64,000 nt of DNA, taken from assembly GCA_027475525.1 (NCBI GenBank), contig JAMWFC010000088.1:260757-324756 (forward strand), read 5' to 3'. This DNA comes from Macrolepiota albuminosa (Eukaryota; Basidiomycota; Agaricomycetes; Agaricales; Agaricaceae). Positions 1-12,120 of this stretch are shown here, in pieces (the first letter of the stretch is position 1; every line of letters begins with the position of its first letter). The position numbers were made by a program, and so were the translations under genes. Below the pieces are notes generated by a model. It was given only the letters and a program-made list of their open reading frames with translations, searched no databases and had not been told where the DNA came from.

Positions 1-8
1 GGTGTCTT

Positions 9-2534
9 GTGAAAGGCAAACCCGACGTGCACCTGGAGAATCCCAATATTCGCATGGCGCTATGGGATTTTTTTCAACTGGTTAATCAAGTACTCCAGCG
101 TATGAAGTATTGTGGTGGAACATTCTCAGGACACAAGCTGGTTCTTTGTGCGCCGCAATTTAAAATTTTAGGGCACGTCTGCACACCAGAAGGCAGGATC
201 TCAGAGGCGAGCCGATTAGCGCTGCTGGAAAAATGGGGAATCTGTCATAACCTCTCAGAAGTCCGTGCATTTCTGGGCACCGTAGGGATCCTTCACATGT
301 TCATTCATCATTTTTCACATCATGCGCATGCTCTTAATCGCTTAACTCAATCCGGAATCCCCTTTGAATTTGGACCCGAGCAGATTAAAGCCCAAAAGGA
401 TTTAGTCAAAGCGCTACAGGAAGCAAAGCCCTTAGTGCCCATTGACTATACTACCGCCGATCCGGTCATCCTTGCCGTTGACACTTCATACATTGCTGTT
501 GGCTTCTTCCTGTGCCAGTGCAACAGCTCAAATTGCAAGAGTAGGCGCTACAACCGATTTGGGTCGATTACCCTTAATGACAGAGGGTCGCGCTATAGTC
601 AGCCTAAACTGGAGTTATACGGTTTATTTCAGTCGTTCCAGGCGCTGCGCATGTACCTCATTGGGGTTCAAAACCTGATTGTCAAAGTTGATGCACAATA
701 TATCAAAGGAATGCTCCAGAATCCCGATATTCAACCTTCTGCCAGTATGAATCGCTGGGTAGTGGCGATATTTATGTTCCACTTTGAGTTAGTACACGTA
801 AAAAGTGTGTTTCATGGGCCGGATGGACTATCAAGGCAGCCTAGACAACCGGAGGACAAAGCGCTAGACGATAGCAACAACGATGTGTTTGATGACTGGA
901 TCGACCGATTGCATGGTTTTGTACATATCATCCAACTGCCTATTCCGGCACTTTGCGAAGATCAGCCAGTCTCTACTTGGCTACATCCTATTGTTCCGTA
1001 CCAACCGAAACCGTATCAGGCAACATTAACTTTTTACACGGCCAGTATCTATAACGTTGCTAAGCCATCTAACGATCTAAAGATAGTTGAAGAACCCAGA
1101 CTCTTATGGGAAGACAGTCAAGGCCTACCGTATTTGGCAGTACCTCAAAGCGCCAAAGCTAAGTCAGAAGATCAGCGAGTTGGCCAGGTCAGGAAGTGGC
1201 TACAGGATTTGCAACGACCATCAGACCTTACAGATATGGAATACGCCACATTTATTCAATATGCAACAACTTTTGTCATAATTGAAGATTGGCTTTGGCG
1301 ATGAAATAGAAGTGGCGCTCACAAATTAGTAATCAAACCTGGTGGTAGAATCAGAATTTTATGCGCTATGCACAATGATTTAGGACATTGGGGACTCTAC
1401 GCGACGAGGGTGAACCTATTGGAGCGGTTCTGGTGGCCTCAAGTTAGCGCTGACATTGGGTGGTACATTCGCACCTGCCATCTTTGCCAAATCCGGCAGA
1501 CGCATCAAGTTCTTATTCCTCCAACAGTAGCGACTCCAGCACCATTGTTTGGAAAGATATATATCGATACTATGCATATGCCCAAGTCTGGATGCTATAA
1601 GTACATCATCCAAGGACGGTGTTCTTTGGTACATTGGCCGGAGTTTTGTATGCTCCAGCGAGAGAATACAGACGCTATAGCTAAATGGCTCTTTGAGGAT
1701 GTTATTTGCAGATGAGGAGCCCTTCACAAGATTGTGACCGACAATGGAGCACCTATAGTCAAGGCACTTACCTATCTCGTGAAGAAATACAATATACAGC
1801 ATATTCAGGTCTCTGGATACAACAAATGCGCTAACGGTATTGTAGAAAGGCCGCATTTCGATGTCCAACAAGTGCTATTCAAGGCGGTAGATGGTGAAGA
1901 GAGCTGCTGGAGCAAGGCAACTTACTCGGTTTTTTGGTCTGAGCAAGTTACCGTACAAAAAAGGATGGGCTGTTCTCCTTCCTACGCTGCGACTGGCACC
2001 CATCCCCTGCTCCCAGCCGACATAGTGGAAGCGACTTATTTGCAACCCCCGCCGAACTCACTACTGGCTTCTACGGATATGATCACTAGACGAGCAATAG
2101 ATTTGCAGCGCCAAATGGACGACCTCAAATGATTACATGAGACTGTATTCCAGGCTCGTCGCCAAGCGGCGCTACAATTTGAAAGTGAGCATAGCACCAC
2201 TATAAGGGACTATAACTTTACAACAGGAGCCCTGGTCCTTATGAGGAACTTGAAAATTGAGGTAACACACAACAAGAAGATGCGACCACGGTACCTGGGA
2301 CCACTTATAGTAGTTTCCCGGAATAGGGGAGGAGCCTACGTGCTTTGTGAATTGGATGGCTCAGTTTTGCATCGACCGGTAGCGGCATTCCGACTCATTC
2401 CCTACTTAGCACGGGAACACATTTCCTTGCCGTTGTCGGCGCTGGATATTGACACTGCTAAACTTCGAGAGCTGGAGGAGACCGAACTTGTGGACAATGA
2501 CGAAATCGCACAAGAAGAAGAAGATGATCAGTAA
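9..2534 (+). pseudogene. gypsy pol: RT thumb, RNase H, integrase
   Basis: One continuous frame runs through the stretch and is broken only by three TGA codons at 1302-1304, 1713-1715 and 2130-2132. In order: RT thumb/connection (motif FLGTVG near residue 90), RNase H (ILAVDTSY; KLELYG; a D in VKVDAQY), the integrase zinc-binding domain (H..H..C..C around 1380-1490), and the integrase core with all three acidic residues visible (YIDTMHM, VTDNGAP, NGIVERPH). The C-terminal domain (RPRYLGPLIVV) ends in an acidic tail. There is no chromodomain. The RT catalytic half lies upstream of the window. The three stops make it inactive as read, although the fold-defining residues survive, so decay is recent or slight. 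Confidence 0.9.
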
Positions 2535-2800
2535 TAGGATATGAGGGGGTAGGGCGCTAGACCTTAGTGCCTTGCATCTCACTTATGAAAAGAACAATGA
2601 CGCATAGAATTTCATACTATACAGGAACTGGCGATAATCGACAAATTAGCTACTCTAAGCTCTACGGCGAGGACCCCTAACAAATCCCTCAGAGCGCCTG
2701 GGGTGCTGTCTGCGGCAGAGTTGCGCAGGAGAAGGAGGTGGTGCAGGGGGAAGAATAGGCGACGGAGTGGAGGAAAAGGTCCCCAGAGGAAAGGTAGAGA

Positions 2801-3017
2801 AGCCGGGTGGAGACTCATTTATGGGGGCAGGAGGCGCTCCAGCTCTGAAGCGAAAGGTGGAGGAGCCGGGTGGAGACTCATTTATGGGGGCAGGAGGTGC
2901 TCCAGCTCCGAAGCGAGGAGCTAGAGGAGAAAGGTGGAGGAGCCGGGTGGAGACTCATTTATGGGGGCAGGAGGTGCTCCAGCTCCGAAGCGAGGAGCTA
3001 GAGGAGTAAAAGGAATG
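2801..3017. repeat. Tandem repeat, three units (63 and 77 bp apart)
   Basis: Units begin at 2801, 2864 and 2941 with AGCCGGGTGGAG. The second and third are identical over a 78-bp run at a 77-bp offset; the first is 63 bp from the second and lacks 14 bp (GGAGCTAGAGGAGA-like). The repeat lies over the 3' end of the antisense gene at 2921-4248 and encodes a Gly/Pro-rich tail there. The 77-bp step matches four other duplications in the window and may be an assembly artefact. Confidence 0.85.
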
Positions 3018-4248
3018 ATGATGCACTCAAGTGTGGCGGCACGAACGTTGTCGTCAATCAGGTCTGGCAAGGGCAACCACTTCAAAGTCTGAAGCAAGGG
3101 GTCAGCGAACCTGAAGGTATGAAAGGAAAAAGGGGAGGGACTAACAATATTATCCGTTTCGAGGAGTAGGAACTCCAAGCACTTTTGGCTACCTGAAATA
3201 GGAGGCTGGAGGGACGTGTAAGAAGGTACTTAATCACGCTGCCTGTAGAAACTTACCGCATTGGGGTGCCATTCGGACTCTATGAGCCACTCCTGGGTCA
3301 TAGCCAGAAGTAACCTGTAGCAATGAATCAGGGTGAGGATGTTCCCATTCTGGTGTCGAATACCGCCTGGGGGCAGTCGAGCAAAGAACATCTTGAGGCG
3401 ATCTAAAACCTCAGGATGAAGGATGGAGGTGATATCTTCGAGAAGGAAAAAGGGAGTAGGCATTCCAAAGAGCTTGACAACGCTAGGCCCGGAAATCTCA
3501 GATATATACCTAGCGACATTATGCAGGGTCGAAGGGACTTAGGAAACAGAACTTATGCGGCACCATCACGAGGACGCGACAACAACAATGTATTTCATAT
3601 ATCTACGGCAGGAGAAGCAAAAAGCTGGAAATATGTTAGGCCAGTGGCGCTGCGAAGAAGATGGGATCGCCTCACTCAAACAACATGGGGGGGAAGGGAA
3701 AACAACACATGACAAGTCAAGAAGGGCCGAACCAAGAAATACGCTTGCTCACAACCGCCAGCCCCTCAAGGGGACCATGAAAAAGATGAGCGCCGGTATA
3801 CTTGCGAGGGGACTAGGAGAAAAGGGCCGTTAGACACGGAAGAAGGAGAGGTGATGGCTCAGTCACTAACCAGGTAATAGCTTTCCTCCATCAAAAGTTG
3901 AAGACGATCTGCCATGTCTTCGGTGGCGATTTCCTGGATTTGGGCAATTATCAGAAGGGCACTGTAGTGCACCAAGAATAGCAATACACGCACATGGAAA
4001 GCTTGACTCCAAGTGGCCTCCATACCGAAACGCATTAACGGGGATGCGTCTCCCCAAATTTCACAAGCAGCCTGCAGAAGCCGACAGCGACGACCCAACT
4101 CAACTACTTCGTTGGCCAACTTAGGAATACCCTTGGGAGGGTAATGATGAAAGAACGAGGTGGCCCAGTCCAGAAAGGTGGGAGGGTCCATGGTGACATA
4201 GGCGTGATCACAGCTTCGAGTCCACACACAACCAGACGGGGTGGCCAT
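2921..4248 (-). CDS. Antisense multi-exon gene inside gypsy element, unknown protein
   Basis: I do not recognise the family. ATG at 4248 opens a 126-codon exon ending at a GTTAGT donor at 3870. A later exon (about 3549-3257) ends at a GTAAGT donor at 3256, with a TTTCAG acceptor at 3193. A further donor GTTAGT at 3145 and acceptor CTTCAG at 3111 join in frame, and the last exon ends at TAG 2921-2923 in the tandem repeat. Joined exons stay open with no shift. The 35-bp last intron is unusually short. The N-terminal exon is helical and Leu/Ala-rich with no signal peptide. It lies tail-to-tail with pol (stop 2534). The acceptor near 3550 is weak (AAG), so the middle structure is uncertain. Confidence 0.5.
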
Positions 4249-4765
4249 CGCGAAGACTGATGGAATCGAGTTGATGCATAAGTAATTTATAGGACACGGG
4301 AAGTGTTTCGATTAGCGACAGCATGGGAGGACTTTTCTCAAGGAGCCAGGACCCTAACAGGAGCACTAGCCAATCAGAAGCGTTTAACTTATTCTGGGTC
4401 CCTCCAAAACAGGAATCGACATTTGATGTTTAGCACTTACTCACAACTGCACTAAACGGGCATAAGCAATCACTGGTTTTCTATTTCTTTATACGCTCTA
4501 CTTCTTACATGGATCCGCTTATTTATTTTCAGACAGTCCCCATTTTCTACTTAGGCTGGCGCGGTAATGGCTATTGGACCACATCGGCAAAAAGGGGTTT
4601 TTGCACTGTGATGATCTACTGAGCATTTCCCCTTTCTGCCTTAGTTTATTTATTTTAATTGCTGGGGGGCATTGATTTGAATACAAGGCTACATCAAAAA
4701 CTACGTATCAACCGACTACACCATTAAAGGTCCAAGAAAAGGAACGGGGCGCTACGGGCCAGCGA
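4249..4765. other. Spacer between the two antisense genes
   Basis: About 500 bp with no reading frame that I can support. It lies upstream of the antisense gene starting at 4248 and downstream of the one ending near 4766, so it should hold a promoter and a 3' end. I see AT-richer stretches but no motif I would call. Confidence 0.4.
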
Positions 4766-7246
4766 CTATGCATCAGACGCGGAAGGAGCGGGGTCGCCCA
4801 AAGGAAGCAAGTCCCCTTCCTGAATAGCGTTACTCACTTGCCACTCGAGCGCATCAGCGATGTCATCATGCAGCTCGAGGAGGAGGAGTTCACGGTGCGC
4901 TAAGGTAGAGACACGAGGACGCAGAATGGCGAGTTCATTTCCAATGGCATTGGTCACGTCCTCGACATGGCGGAGTTGTTGGCAGAGATCGACAGCAGGC
5001 CAGAGGGGGGTAACAGGGTAAGAAAACTCGTCCCTGAGCCAAGGGTAGGTGTGGCCAGAAACGCGCATAGCGGGAGGAGGAGTCCAGAAGGGATGGAACT
5101 TAGTAGCGATCAGAGAAGGGAAGAAGAGGCTAATAAGCGCAGACTTACTCAAACGGTTACAGGAGCACGAGGAGTCCATTCATGGCGCTCGTCGCCTGGG
5201 GACATAGTTCTGACAGAGGAAAGGTGAACGCCATAAGAAGGCAAATACCTCCAATGGCGACGGTGCTTGCCCTGAGCCACTGAAGTCCCTTCAGACTCAG
5301 GCGCAGTGGAGGACTCATGAGTACTGGGGAAGGAAGAAAGGCTGTGAGGAGGAGTAAGAGACGGGGTAATAGGAAGAGCGACAGGGGAGGCGCTAGCCGC
5401 TGCAGTCTCAGGAGCAGGGGTAGCGCCGGCAACAGACATCACGACATCTTTGACAGGTGGGATATCCATGACAATGGGAAGCGAAGGAGTGGGGGACCTG
5501 GCAACCAAGAGGTTAGCGCGACTGGAAAGGAAACACGAGAACTACGCACCGATCACCACTGGGACCACTCTGATAAGGGTTAGCGGCGATAGGGGGAGTA
5601 AGGCGAAGTAGAAGGGCGCGTACCGCCAGCAGCACGTTGGTATCGACAACAGGCTCAGTCTCATCGTCATCCTCGCCCTCAGCGTCTCTCTCAGTATCCT
5701 CCCCTTCATCAGTAGACGGCTTGGTGGAAGACAACACCATGGGAGTAGCAGGCGCTAGCTCCTGGCGCTTACCGGGACTTTTGATAGGAGAGGCAACAAT
5801 GGGCTTATGCTTTAAGGGAATGGGACGACAGGGAGAGCGGGCGAAGGGGGCCGCCACGGTGGTGCCATCCTGAGTAATGGGCAGCGCCAGGCTGACAGCA
5901 CTAATCACAGTGGGCTGGTGAATGGCCGCTAGATCACGTTGCTGTAGCACAAAGGCCCAGGCGTTATGAACTAGGACGGCATGTTCGAAATTGCGCTGCA
6001 TGATAGCATCCCTACTGCATTCATGAGTATGAATTCCATTGAAGGCACAACCACGTTTTAGCACGTCACATCGGTAACAGGGAAGAGAGGCGGTAGGGAA
6101 CCAGCAGCCCTCGGGATTGTTCTCAGACCAACATTTATCACACTAAAAAGAAGTTGGCAATGTCATCAATCTATCAGGGACGAACAACTACTTACTGCAC
6201 CAATCTTTGCCCTAAAAGCGCGACGCTCCATGGGCGCAACGGTAACCTTCTTCTTAGCGCCAAGCACTTGGACACCAGCTGGAAGGCCGGTATCAATAAC
6301 GGTAGTGTCGCGGCAAAGGTGTAGCAAGTCACAAAGTTCCGCGTCCGTAAACATGGTTTGGTTGGGCGCCTAAGAAGAGCACGATCAGGCGCTAAAATCT
6401 ACCGACCTTAAAAAGAGACACTTACGACATAAAAAGGGGCAACGCGAGCAGGGAGATTGACCTGGGAGCACAGTGGGCAAAAGATTAGAAGCATGAAAGC
6501 AAGAGACGCACGGTATGTTTAGGAGGGCTAGCGCGTGCAGGGGGTGCGCGTTCAATAACAACAGCAAAGTTATGGGGGGGGAGACGAGAAATAGTATGGG
6601 TGGGTCCGGGCCGAGGCTCACTGGAGGAAACGGCAATTTGTTTGATGGCCGAGTGAGGAGGCGCAGTATGAGCAGGAGAAGCACCGCCACAAAAAGGACT
6701 ACCAAGGACAGGGGAAGGCTGAGCAGAAGCATAAGAGGGAGGAGCCGGAGGAAGGGCAGGAGCAGAAGGGATGGTAGAAGCCGACAGAGCACTAGGAAGA
6801 CTGGCAATGGTTGGTGACGTAGAAACTGACTACTCAAAGTCAATTTTGGAGGCGTGGGGAAAAAGAGGAGAGACTTACTTTGCTAACCTCGGTGCTAGCC
6901 AACAGAGCGTCGATCTTGTCGAACAGGGAAGAAGCCTGGCATTGGCGCTGAACCTTAGCGCCACGGACCCAAAATCAAACCTAAAACTTATGAACAAGTC
7001 CGCGAATGGCTGCAACCAATCAGCACCTTCATATTCACAGTACCAAGCCATGCACCACTCGCGAACCTCGGCGTCCCACGACCAGAAACTGTCGGAGCCA
7101 CGAACCATGAGCCACCACCGATATAGCTGCATGATGCCAGGAACGGTTTGTGGCGCATCGGCGGGTCCAGCAGACTTGGCATGATCAAATAAATAAGAGG
7201 CCTTAGCCAGGAAATTACGAAGGGCAGAAGAATCGAAAGTAGACAT
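4766..7246 (-). pseudogene. Antisense intron-containing gene with Cys-cluster, decayed
   Basis: The frame opens at ATG 7246 (MSTFDSSALRNFLAK...) and shows several consistent splice sites: donor GTAAGT near 6881, donor GTAAGT near 6430 with acceptor CTTCTTAG just before 6370, and a 53-bp intron at 6195-6143 (GTAAGT...TTTTTAG) that joins two exons in phase 0. The exon after that intron carries six cysteines spaced C-X2-C-X8-C-X8-C-X2-C-X6-C, close to a Zn2Cys6 cluster, then a Pro/Ser/Ala-rich and acidic stretch (5650-5730). At least two frameshifts are needed, near 6950 and at a run of eight G at about 6575, so the gene looks broken. A DNA- or nucleic-acid-binding role is only inferred from the Cys cluster. 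Confidence 0.5.
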
Positions 7247-7380
7247 GCTGAATAGGATGGGACAGAAAACACAAAAGGGAAAATTGCTGGAAACCATTTT
7301 ATAAGGTGCCGGCGGCATCATACGGACCGTAGCGCAGTCAAATTAATGACAGCGTTTGACTGAGGACAGTCAATTTTTCA

Positions 7381-7391
7381 GTTGGGGGGAG
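7381..7391 (+). other. Polypurine tract of the first gypsy element
   Basis: GTTGGGGGGAG lies directly before a TG-starting LTR. In LTR retrotransposons such a tract primes plus-strand DNA synthesis and marks the edge of the 3' LTR. Its presence downstream of the antisense genes is the main argument that those genes sit inside the element. Confidence 0.65.
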
Positions 7392-7392
7392 A

Positions 7393-7922
7393 TGATAGGC
7401 TTCTACTCGGGCTGAGCGCATCAAGGGACATTATAGGCCAACCGACACTTGACACACTGGAGACTCTAGTGACCGGCTTGAGTACAGAGCAGCCTTAGCT
7501 CTGTCGCGCTATTACAGGACTTATCCATTTTACTTGGTCACCAGTTACCAGGCCTTCAGTACACCCCATTTACTTATACTATGGATAAAGGAGGCTCAGG
7601 ATGTACAGCGCTAACACGATGGCGGGAAGGGACTCTAACTGAACCCCAATCACTTCCAGAAGGAGTCAGCAGTAGTCACTGCCATTTGACGACGCACTTC
7701 AATCAGAAGTCTAAAGGGATCAATATCAATGACGCAGGATATACTTATAACCGACGGCTAGACTTGTCAGGAACTAGTACAATGAGTAGCGCTGACATTA
7801 GCGCTCACGGTGTCTGTCGAGGATTTTCTGACCATACCCAGGAACCGCTTGACCAATTGGAGTATAATAAAAGTGAGCGGACCCATATAAAGTCTAAGTC
7901 AATATAGAGTCGCCGTTAGTCA
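7393..7922 (+). repeat. 3' LTR of first gypsy element
   Basis: It starts TGATAGGC after the polypurine tract and ends about GTTAGTCA. A TATAAA box at about 7886 is in the expected place for an LTR promoter. Only one LTR is in the window, so both ends are inferred from the TG...CA rule and the neighbouring elements. Confidence 0.6.
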
Positions 7923-7927
7923 CCGTG

Positions 7928-8553
7928 GGTCATAATGCCATTGGTTGCTGTCAACCAAGATCCTGGCACACTCCTATCCTGGGAACAATCTTATCTGCCC
8001 CCCTAGTTGATTTCAAAAACAGAAGAGGAATGAGACTAAAGGGACATGAGAGGCTATATCAAATACTTATGATAGAATTGGCTTATCTCATCTGGAAGCT
8101 GCATTGCAAAAGGGTCATCCAAAACAACAATGCTGCCTTCACAAAACAAGAAGTAGTAAACAGGTGGATGGAGACTATTAATAGGAGGCTCTCCCTTGAC
8201 CAATACTTGACAGACTGGAGAATGTGCAGGAAAAAGACGCTAAAGAAGAAACTGATTCTCGCTACCTGGTCAGAAGTAATTCTAAACAGGAATAAACTTC
8301 CTGCTGACTGGACAAAGGAATACAGGGTTTTAGTGGGTATTGGGCCTGCAATGGACGAGGTAGGTATAGGGTAAGTGACAAGATGTAGAAGTGAAGCAGG
8401 AGCCCCAGAGTCCCACACACCGTGCATAAAGGCATTTCCTCATAGTGAAGATGTTGCAGGTGGGGTCCTTCCTGTCACCACCAGCAGGCTGCATGACAGA
8501 CAACATTGTTGTTACTACTGAGCCACACCAAATGCTAAACCAAAAAAAAAAAA
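7928..8553 (+). mobile_element. LINE (Tad-like) ORF2 C-terminus and 3' end
   Basis: The frame to 8374 encodes the C-terminal tail seen after the RT and RNase H domains of agaric LINEs (motifs LIWKLHCKRVI, VNRWMETIN, then VLVGIGP and stop). The 3' UTR follows and ends in twelve A at 8542-8553. It is 5'-truncated at the gypsy LTR. Its tail aligns with three other LINE tails in the window (12542-12892, 47522-47872 and minus strand 45300-45577), which share the pattern VLV....GIG-stop. Confidence 0.75.
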
Positions 8554-9463
8554 CTTGTCAAGCTCAGTGATGGCTTTTGTACTATGCTAAGCTAGCCCAA
8601 CATTGAGATGATAAAAGAATGAGGTGGTTAGCCTATCAGCAATATTAGTTGGGAGGCCTCTCTCAGAGTAAATTTCTGATAATAGACATAATCAAATCTG
8701 CCTCATGCAATTCAGTTGTATCAAAATGTTGTGATACCACCTTCTATAGTGACTTTCCAACTATTAGTAGTTGACATGACATATGTTGAACTACATTGAA
8801 ACATTGTCACATCTGAATTAAATCACTTTGTTGAGTCAGTAGATCAACCAACAAGTTGGCACATATCAACTCTATAATGATAATAGTTAGTGCAGATATT
8901 GTATGCTGAAATCAAGAGATATCAGTTCAATGAGCAGTTGTAGATTGTTTGGAAAGGCTAAATACCCAATGTACACATGCCAATTATAACAACCTTCTTG
9001 CCAAGATGGTCCATTCTCTGCAGGCAGAATTGCGTTCTGAACAGTCATATAGGTTTTAGAAATGACTAGGTCAGCATGGTGAGCAGGACCACTCATCATT
9101 GCAGAAAAATTTCTGGTATTAGTAAGATGAGGTCTGAATATTATTTGATTTCTTTTTGCATGTTTTAAAACAAAGTTTTGTATCATCACATTTAATTTCT
9201 TTCTAAATTTTTTACATTAAAATATATATCCATAGAAAATTGTGACAAATTAGTTACAATACTTTTTGATTGTTACAGAGCAGAACATTGTGAAAGAACA
9301 CCAAAAACAATCAAACTATTGGCCCTGATTGTTATTACATTGTTTTTGACAATAACGATGAAAAAGGCACATTAAAAAGTACTTGAAAAGATATTTGAGA
9401 AATATTTGTAGATCTGATTTAATACTTTTTTCTTTTTTCTTATAGAAGTAATCTTCCTGACAT
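8554..9463. other. Unassigned AT-rich stretch
   Basis: No domain or repeat boundary is visible. A 100-codon minus-strand frame at 8887-9189 has no recognisable family and is probably chance or a relic. Confidence 0.3.
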
Positions 9464-9945
9464 TAAAATATTCTTTCAACTTCTCTGCCCAAAATATTAT
9501 AAAGACATTGTTTAGAATAATTAATAAATATTATATTTTTTTCTTTATTTCTATTCAAATTCTATTACAAATTCCATTGAAATACCATTTTAAGTTCAAT
9601 TACAACATTTTTCTTGATGTTTTTGACAAAAATATTCAAATAAAATTTTTAAACTATTTGGATTATTTTTACTATATTTTTACATTTTTTTGCTAAAAAA
9701 CAGTGTTCTCTGCATTGAGTGCTAAAATATTCTTTCAACTTTGGGGCCCAAAATAAGAATAATTGATAAATATTATATTTTTTTTCTTTATTTCTATTCA
9801 AATTCTATTACAAATACTATTGAAATACTATTTTAAGTTCAATTACAATATTTTTTTGATGTTTTTGACAGAAATATTTAAATAAAATTTTTAAACTATT
9901 TGAATTACTTTTACCATATTTTTACATTGTTTTGCTAAAAAAACA
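9464..9945. repeat. AT-rich direct duplication, about 245-260 bp unit
   Basis: The stretch from AAAATATTCTTTCAAC at 9465 recurs from 9724, and the shared TTCTTTATTTCTATTCAA tract lies at 9541 and 9784. The units differ by scattered substitutions and small indels, so this is an old duplication. No coding potential is evident. Confidence 0.75.
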
Positions 9946-10721
9946 TCATCCTCTGCATCCAGTGTCAGCGACTGAGTCCCCCACATCCTTTTCTGTATTT
10001 CAGCCTCTTTGTGCCAAGAATTATGAAGTCCTTGACCGAAACAGGACCTGCAAATGTGGTTTCTTTATAGACACATGGTTCGTATTTTGCTGTGGAGCAT
10101 TGATGGCAGTATAATATCTATGGTTCTCTTTGTATTCTCGAAAGAGAGGATCCTCTTGATTTTGACTTCGTGCATGTTGCAAATTGCTTCAGTCTGAGAT
10201 GTCAAACATGCTTCCTTTATGCATTGACTTGTAATACCATCATTGATGCTACTATCTGAGTTTTCCTGGCTCGTGATTCAGTCTTCCAAATCTGTCTACC
10301 AACCACTGACTTGCCATGAAAAAAAATCTCACGAATTCTGCATAGCGCATCCGGCAACATCCCCAACGCCTACGTATGTTGTTGCATCCCAGTACCCATG
10401 GTTAGATCTTGCGCTGACACCACCATAATCTCAGCTTGGCAAAATTTCCAAAAAAAACAAAGTGCCCACATATAATTAATGCCATGAAGCCAAATGACCT
10501 GGCATTGTTTCACATTAATCCAATCCTTGTCAAACAAGTTTCTGTCCATCTATTCATCCCAATTTAGGACAAAGGCCTCTTTTGATGCTATACAAAGGCA
10601 AGGACACCGATTTTTGTATGTTGGTCACCGCCTCCCCCGCTGCTCACCATGTGCTTTTTCTGTTCTGTTCCTGCCACGAGGTGTTTGATGTATATGCGTT
10701 TCCATTGTTCTTGGGTACCAG
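9946..10721. other. No supported feature
   Basis: Short open frames only; no domain, splice pattern or repeat that I can name. Confidence 0.3.
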
Positions 10722-12120
10722 GTGTCTTGAGTGCCCTAGATCATGATGGCACCTCAAGGTGGGGTGTGGGTGTTGACTCATCTCAGATATCCCATTCTAT
10801 CCAAGTCTTGTGAATGTCCAACTCACCTTCTTGAGCATTGACTTACTGCAGGTGACGCTAGATAATACTGTTCTCAGATAGAGAAAGGATTCAGTAATAC
10901 AAGCCAGCTGCATATGCCTGTAAATGTTGCAGAGAAGACAACGTGTTTCGCCACGAGGCAGTCTGTAGGCATGGAGTGTTATATATCTGCAGAGGTCAAT
11001 GTTAGGATACAAAAACATACCATCTCATTTCTTGAATCTCCCCTTGATGTCGCTTGAGAAGAACAAGTCACAGTCGAGGAGCACTCCATACCGGGATACT
11101 GGGTGTCGGCCTCACAGTGCTTTCTTTCCCTTTGAAGCAATAACAATAGAGGCATGGTGAGCAGTTCTCGAGGCTTTTTATCCACCATATGGGAATATCC
11201 AGACAAAAAAAAACCCCAGTGTCTCTCTGAACTGTCCGAACAAGCTTTCTATTGAGTCAGAAAAGCCCACTGCCATCGCACCAAGGTCTCCCGCCACCAA
11301 AAACAAGCTTCTCTGCACAAGGCAAGACTGATCGATTAGTCAGGATTGCTTGCAGATAAGCTTTTTTTTGCTCTGCATTGTTTGTCATCCACCTCAAGTC
11401 AGACAGAAGCTTTCTTTTTTCTTCACTCCTGACATGATCCTTTTGTCTGTGATAAGTGAGGGGCAAGATCTAGCCCTGGGCTCACATTGTGCCAGGGCAT
11501 GGTATGTTGTCGTCCTCACTCACGCTCACTGATTGTCGTACATTGATAACACGACCCACTTGCAATTGCAAACGCAATCATGTGCTCACCACCAATGCAT
11601 TCATCTATCTATCTATCTAGCAACAAGCGTCATTATAACAACTCCCCGACTTGGCATGTGGGAACCCACCCACCCAGCCACTCAATGTAACAATTAACCT
11701 CTACCTTTCCATCCATCCCCATGACGTCGCTCTCTCTGGCTATGTCTTTGATATTTGCTCTATTATGGCATGGTATATATGTGTGTGTATGTATATGTGT
11801 GTATATGTGTGTATGTATATATATATATGTATATATATGTATATGTGTATGACATGTGTGTATGTGTGTGTATGTGTGAGACGTGGAGGTCTAGACCAGT
11901 TGACATGCCCCTCAGTGGCTCAGAGGGACAAGCACCATATCAGCCACATAGATGGGTGGATGGAGATAGGGGTGGGACTCTTTGTATCTTCCACCTTGAG
12001 TCAGGTCAGGCCTTTTAGCATCTTTCCATGCATGGAGGAACCATGATAACGACCACGACCATGACCATGACACTGGCAGCCCCCCACAAAAAAAGAGGGG
12101 ACGAAACAAAAAGAAAATAA
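10722..12120. repeat. Dispersed repeat unit, copy A (paralogue of 45827-47100)
   Basis: The stretch aligns along its length with 45827-47100 but with many substitutions and indels. Matching minus-strand fragments at 10797-11018 and 45905-46126 keep similar amino acids (LCRYITLHAYR), which hints at an old coding unit; I do not recognise it. A TG/TA microsatellite at about 11775-11880 is expanded here and short in copy B. The right edge meets the LINE fragment. Confidence 0.7.
11775..11880. repeat. (TG)n/(TA)n microsatellite
   Basis: A run of ATATGTGTGTG and ATATATAT motifs gives long spurious Tyr/Val/Cys-rich frames on the plus strand. The paralogous position in copy B (about 46845-46870) has only a short TG run. 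Confidence 0.9.

Larger units (their letters stand above)
1..7922 (+). mobile_element. Ty3/gypsy LTR retrotransposon, 3' part (5' LTR and gag outside window)
   Basis: The plus strand holds a pol reading frame (RT end, RNase H, integrase) up to 2534, then 4.8 kb carrying two antisense genes, then a purine-rich tract at 7381-7391 followed by a TG-starting LTR with a TATAAA near 7886 that ends about 7922. The order pol - antisense genes - PPT - LTR suggests one element with cargo between pol and the 3' LTR. The 5' LTR lies left of the window, so LTR pairing and target duplication cannot be checked here. The element abuts a LINE 3' fragment at about 7928. Confidence 0.7.

Noticed and set aside
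6385..6843. Leu-rich 152-codon minus frame as a membrane protein
   Set aside because: It is a shadow of the Pro/Ser/Ala-rich frame of the antisense gene; the hydrophobicity comes from reading CCT/CTT codons out of phase.
8887..9189. 100-codon minus-strand frame as a gene
   Set aside because: No recognisable family, no splice sites and no paralogue; AT-rich surroundings make it likely chance.
11651..12046. 131-codon plus-strand frame
   Set aside because: Runs through the TG/TA microsatellite; Tyr/Cys/Val-rich and not kept in the paralogue at 46.8 kb.
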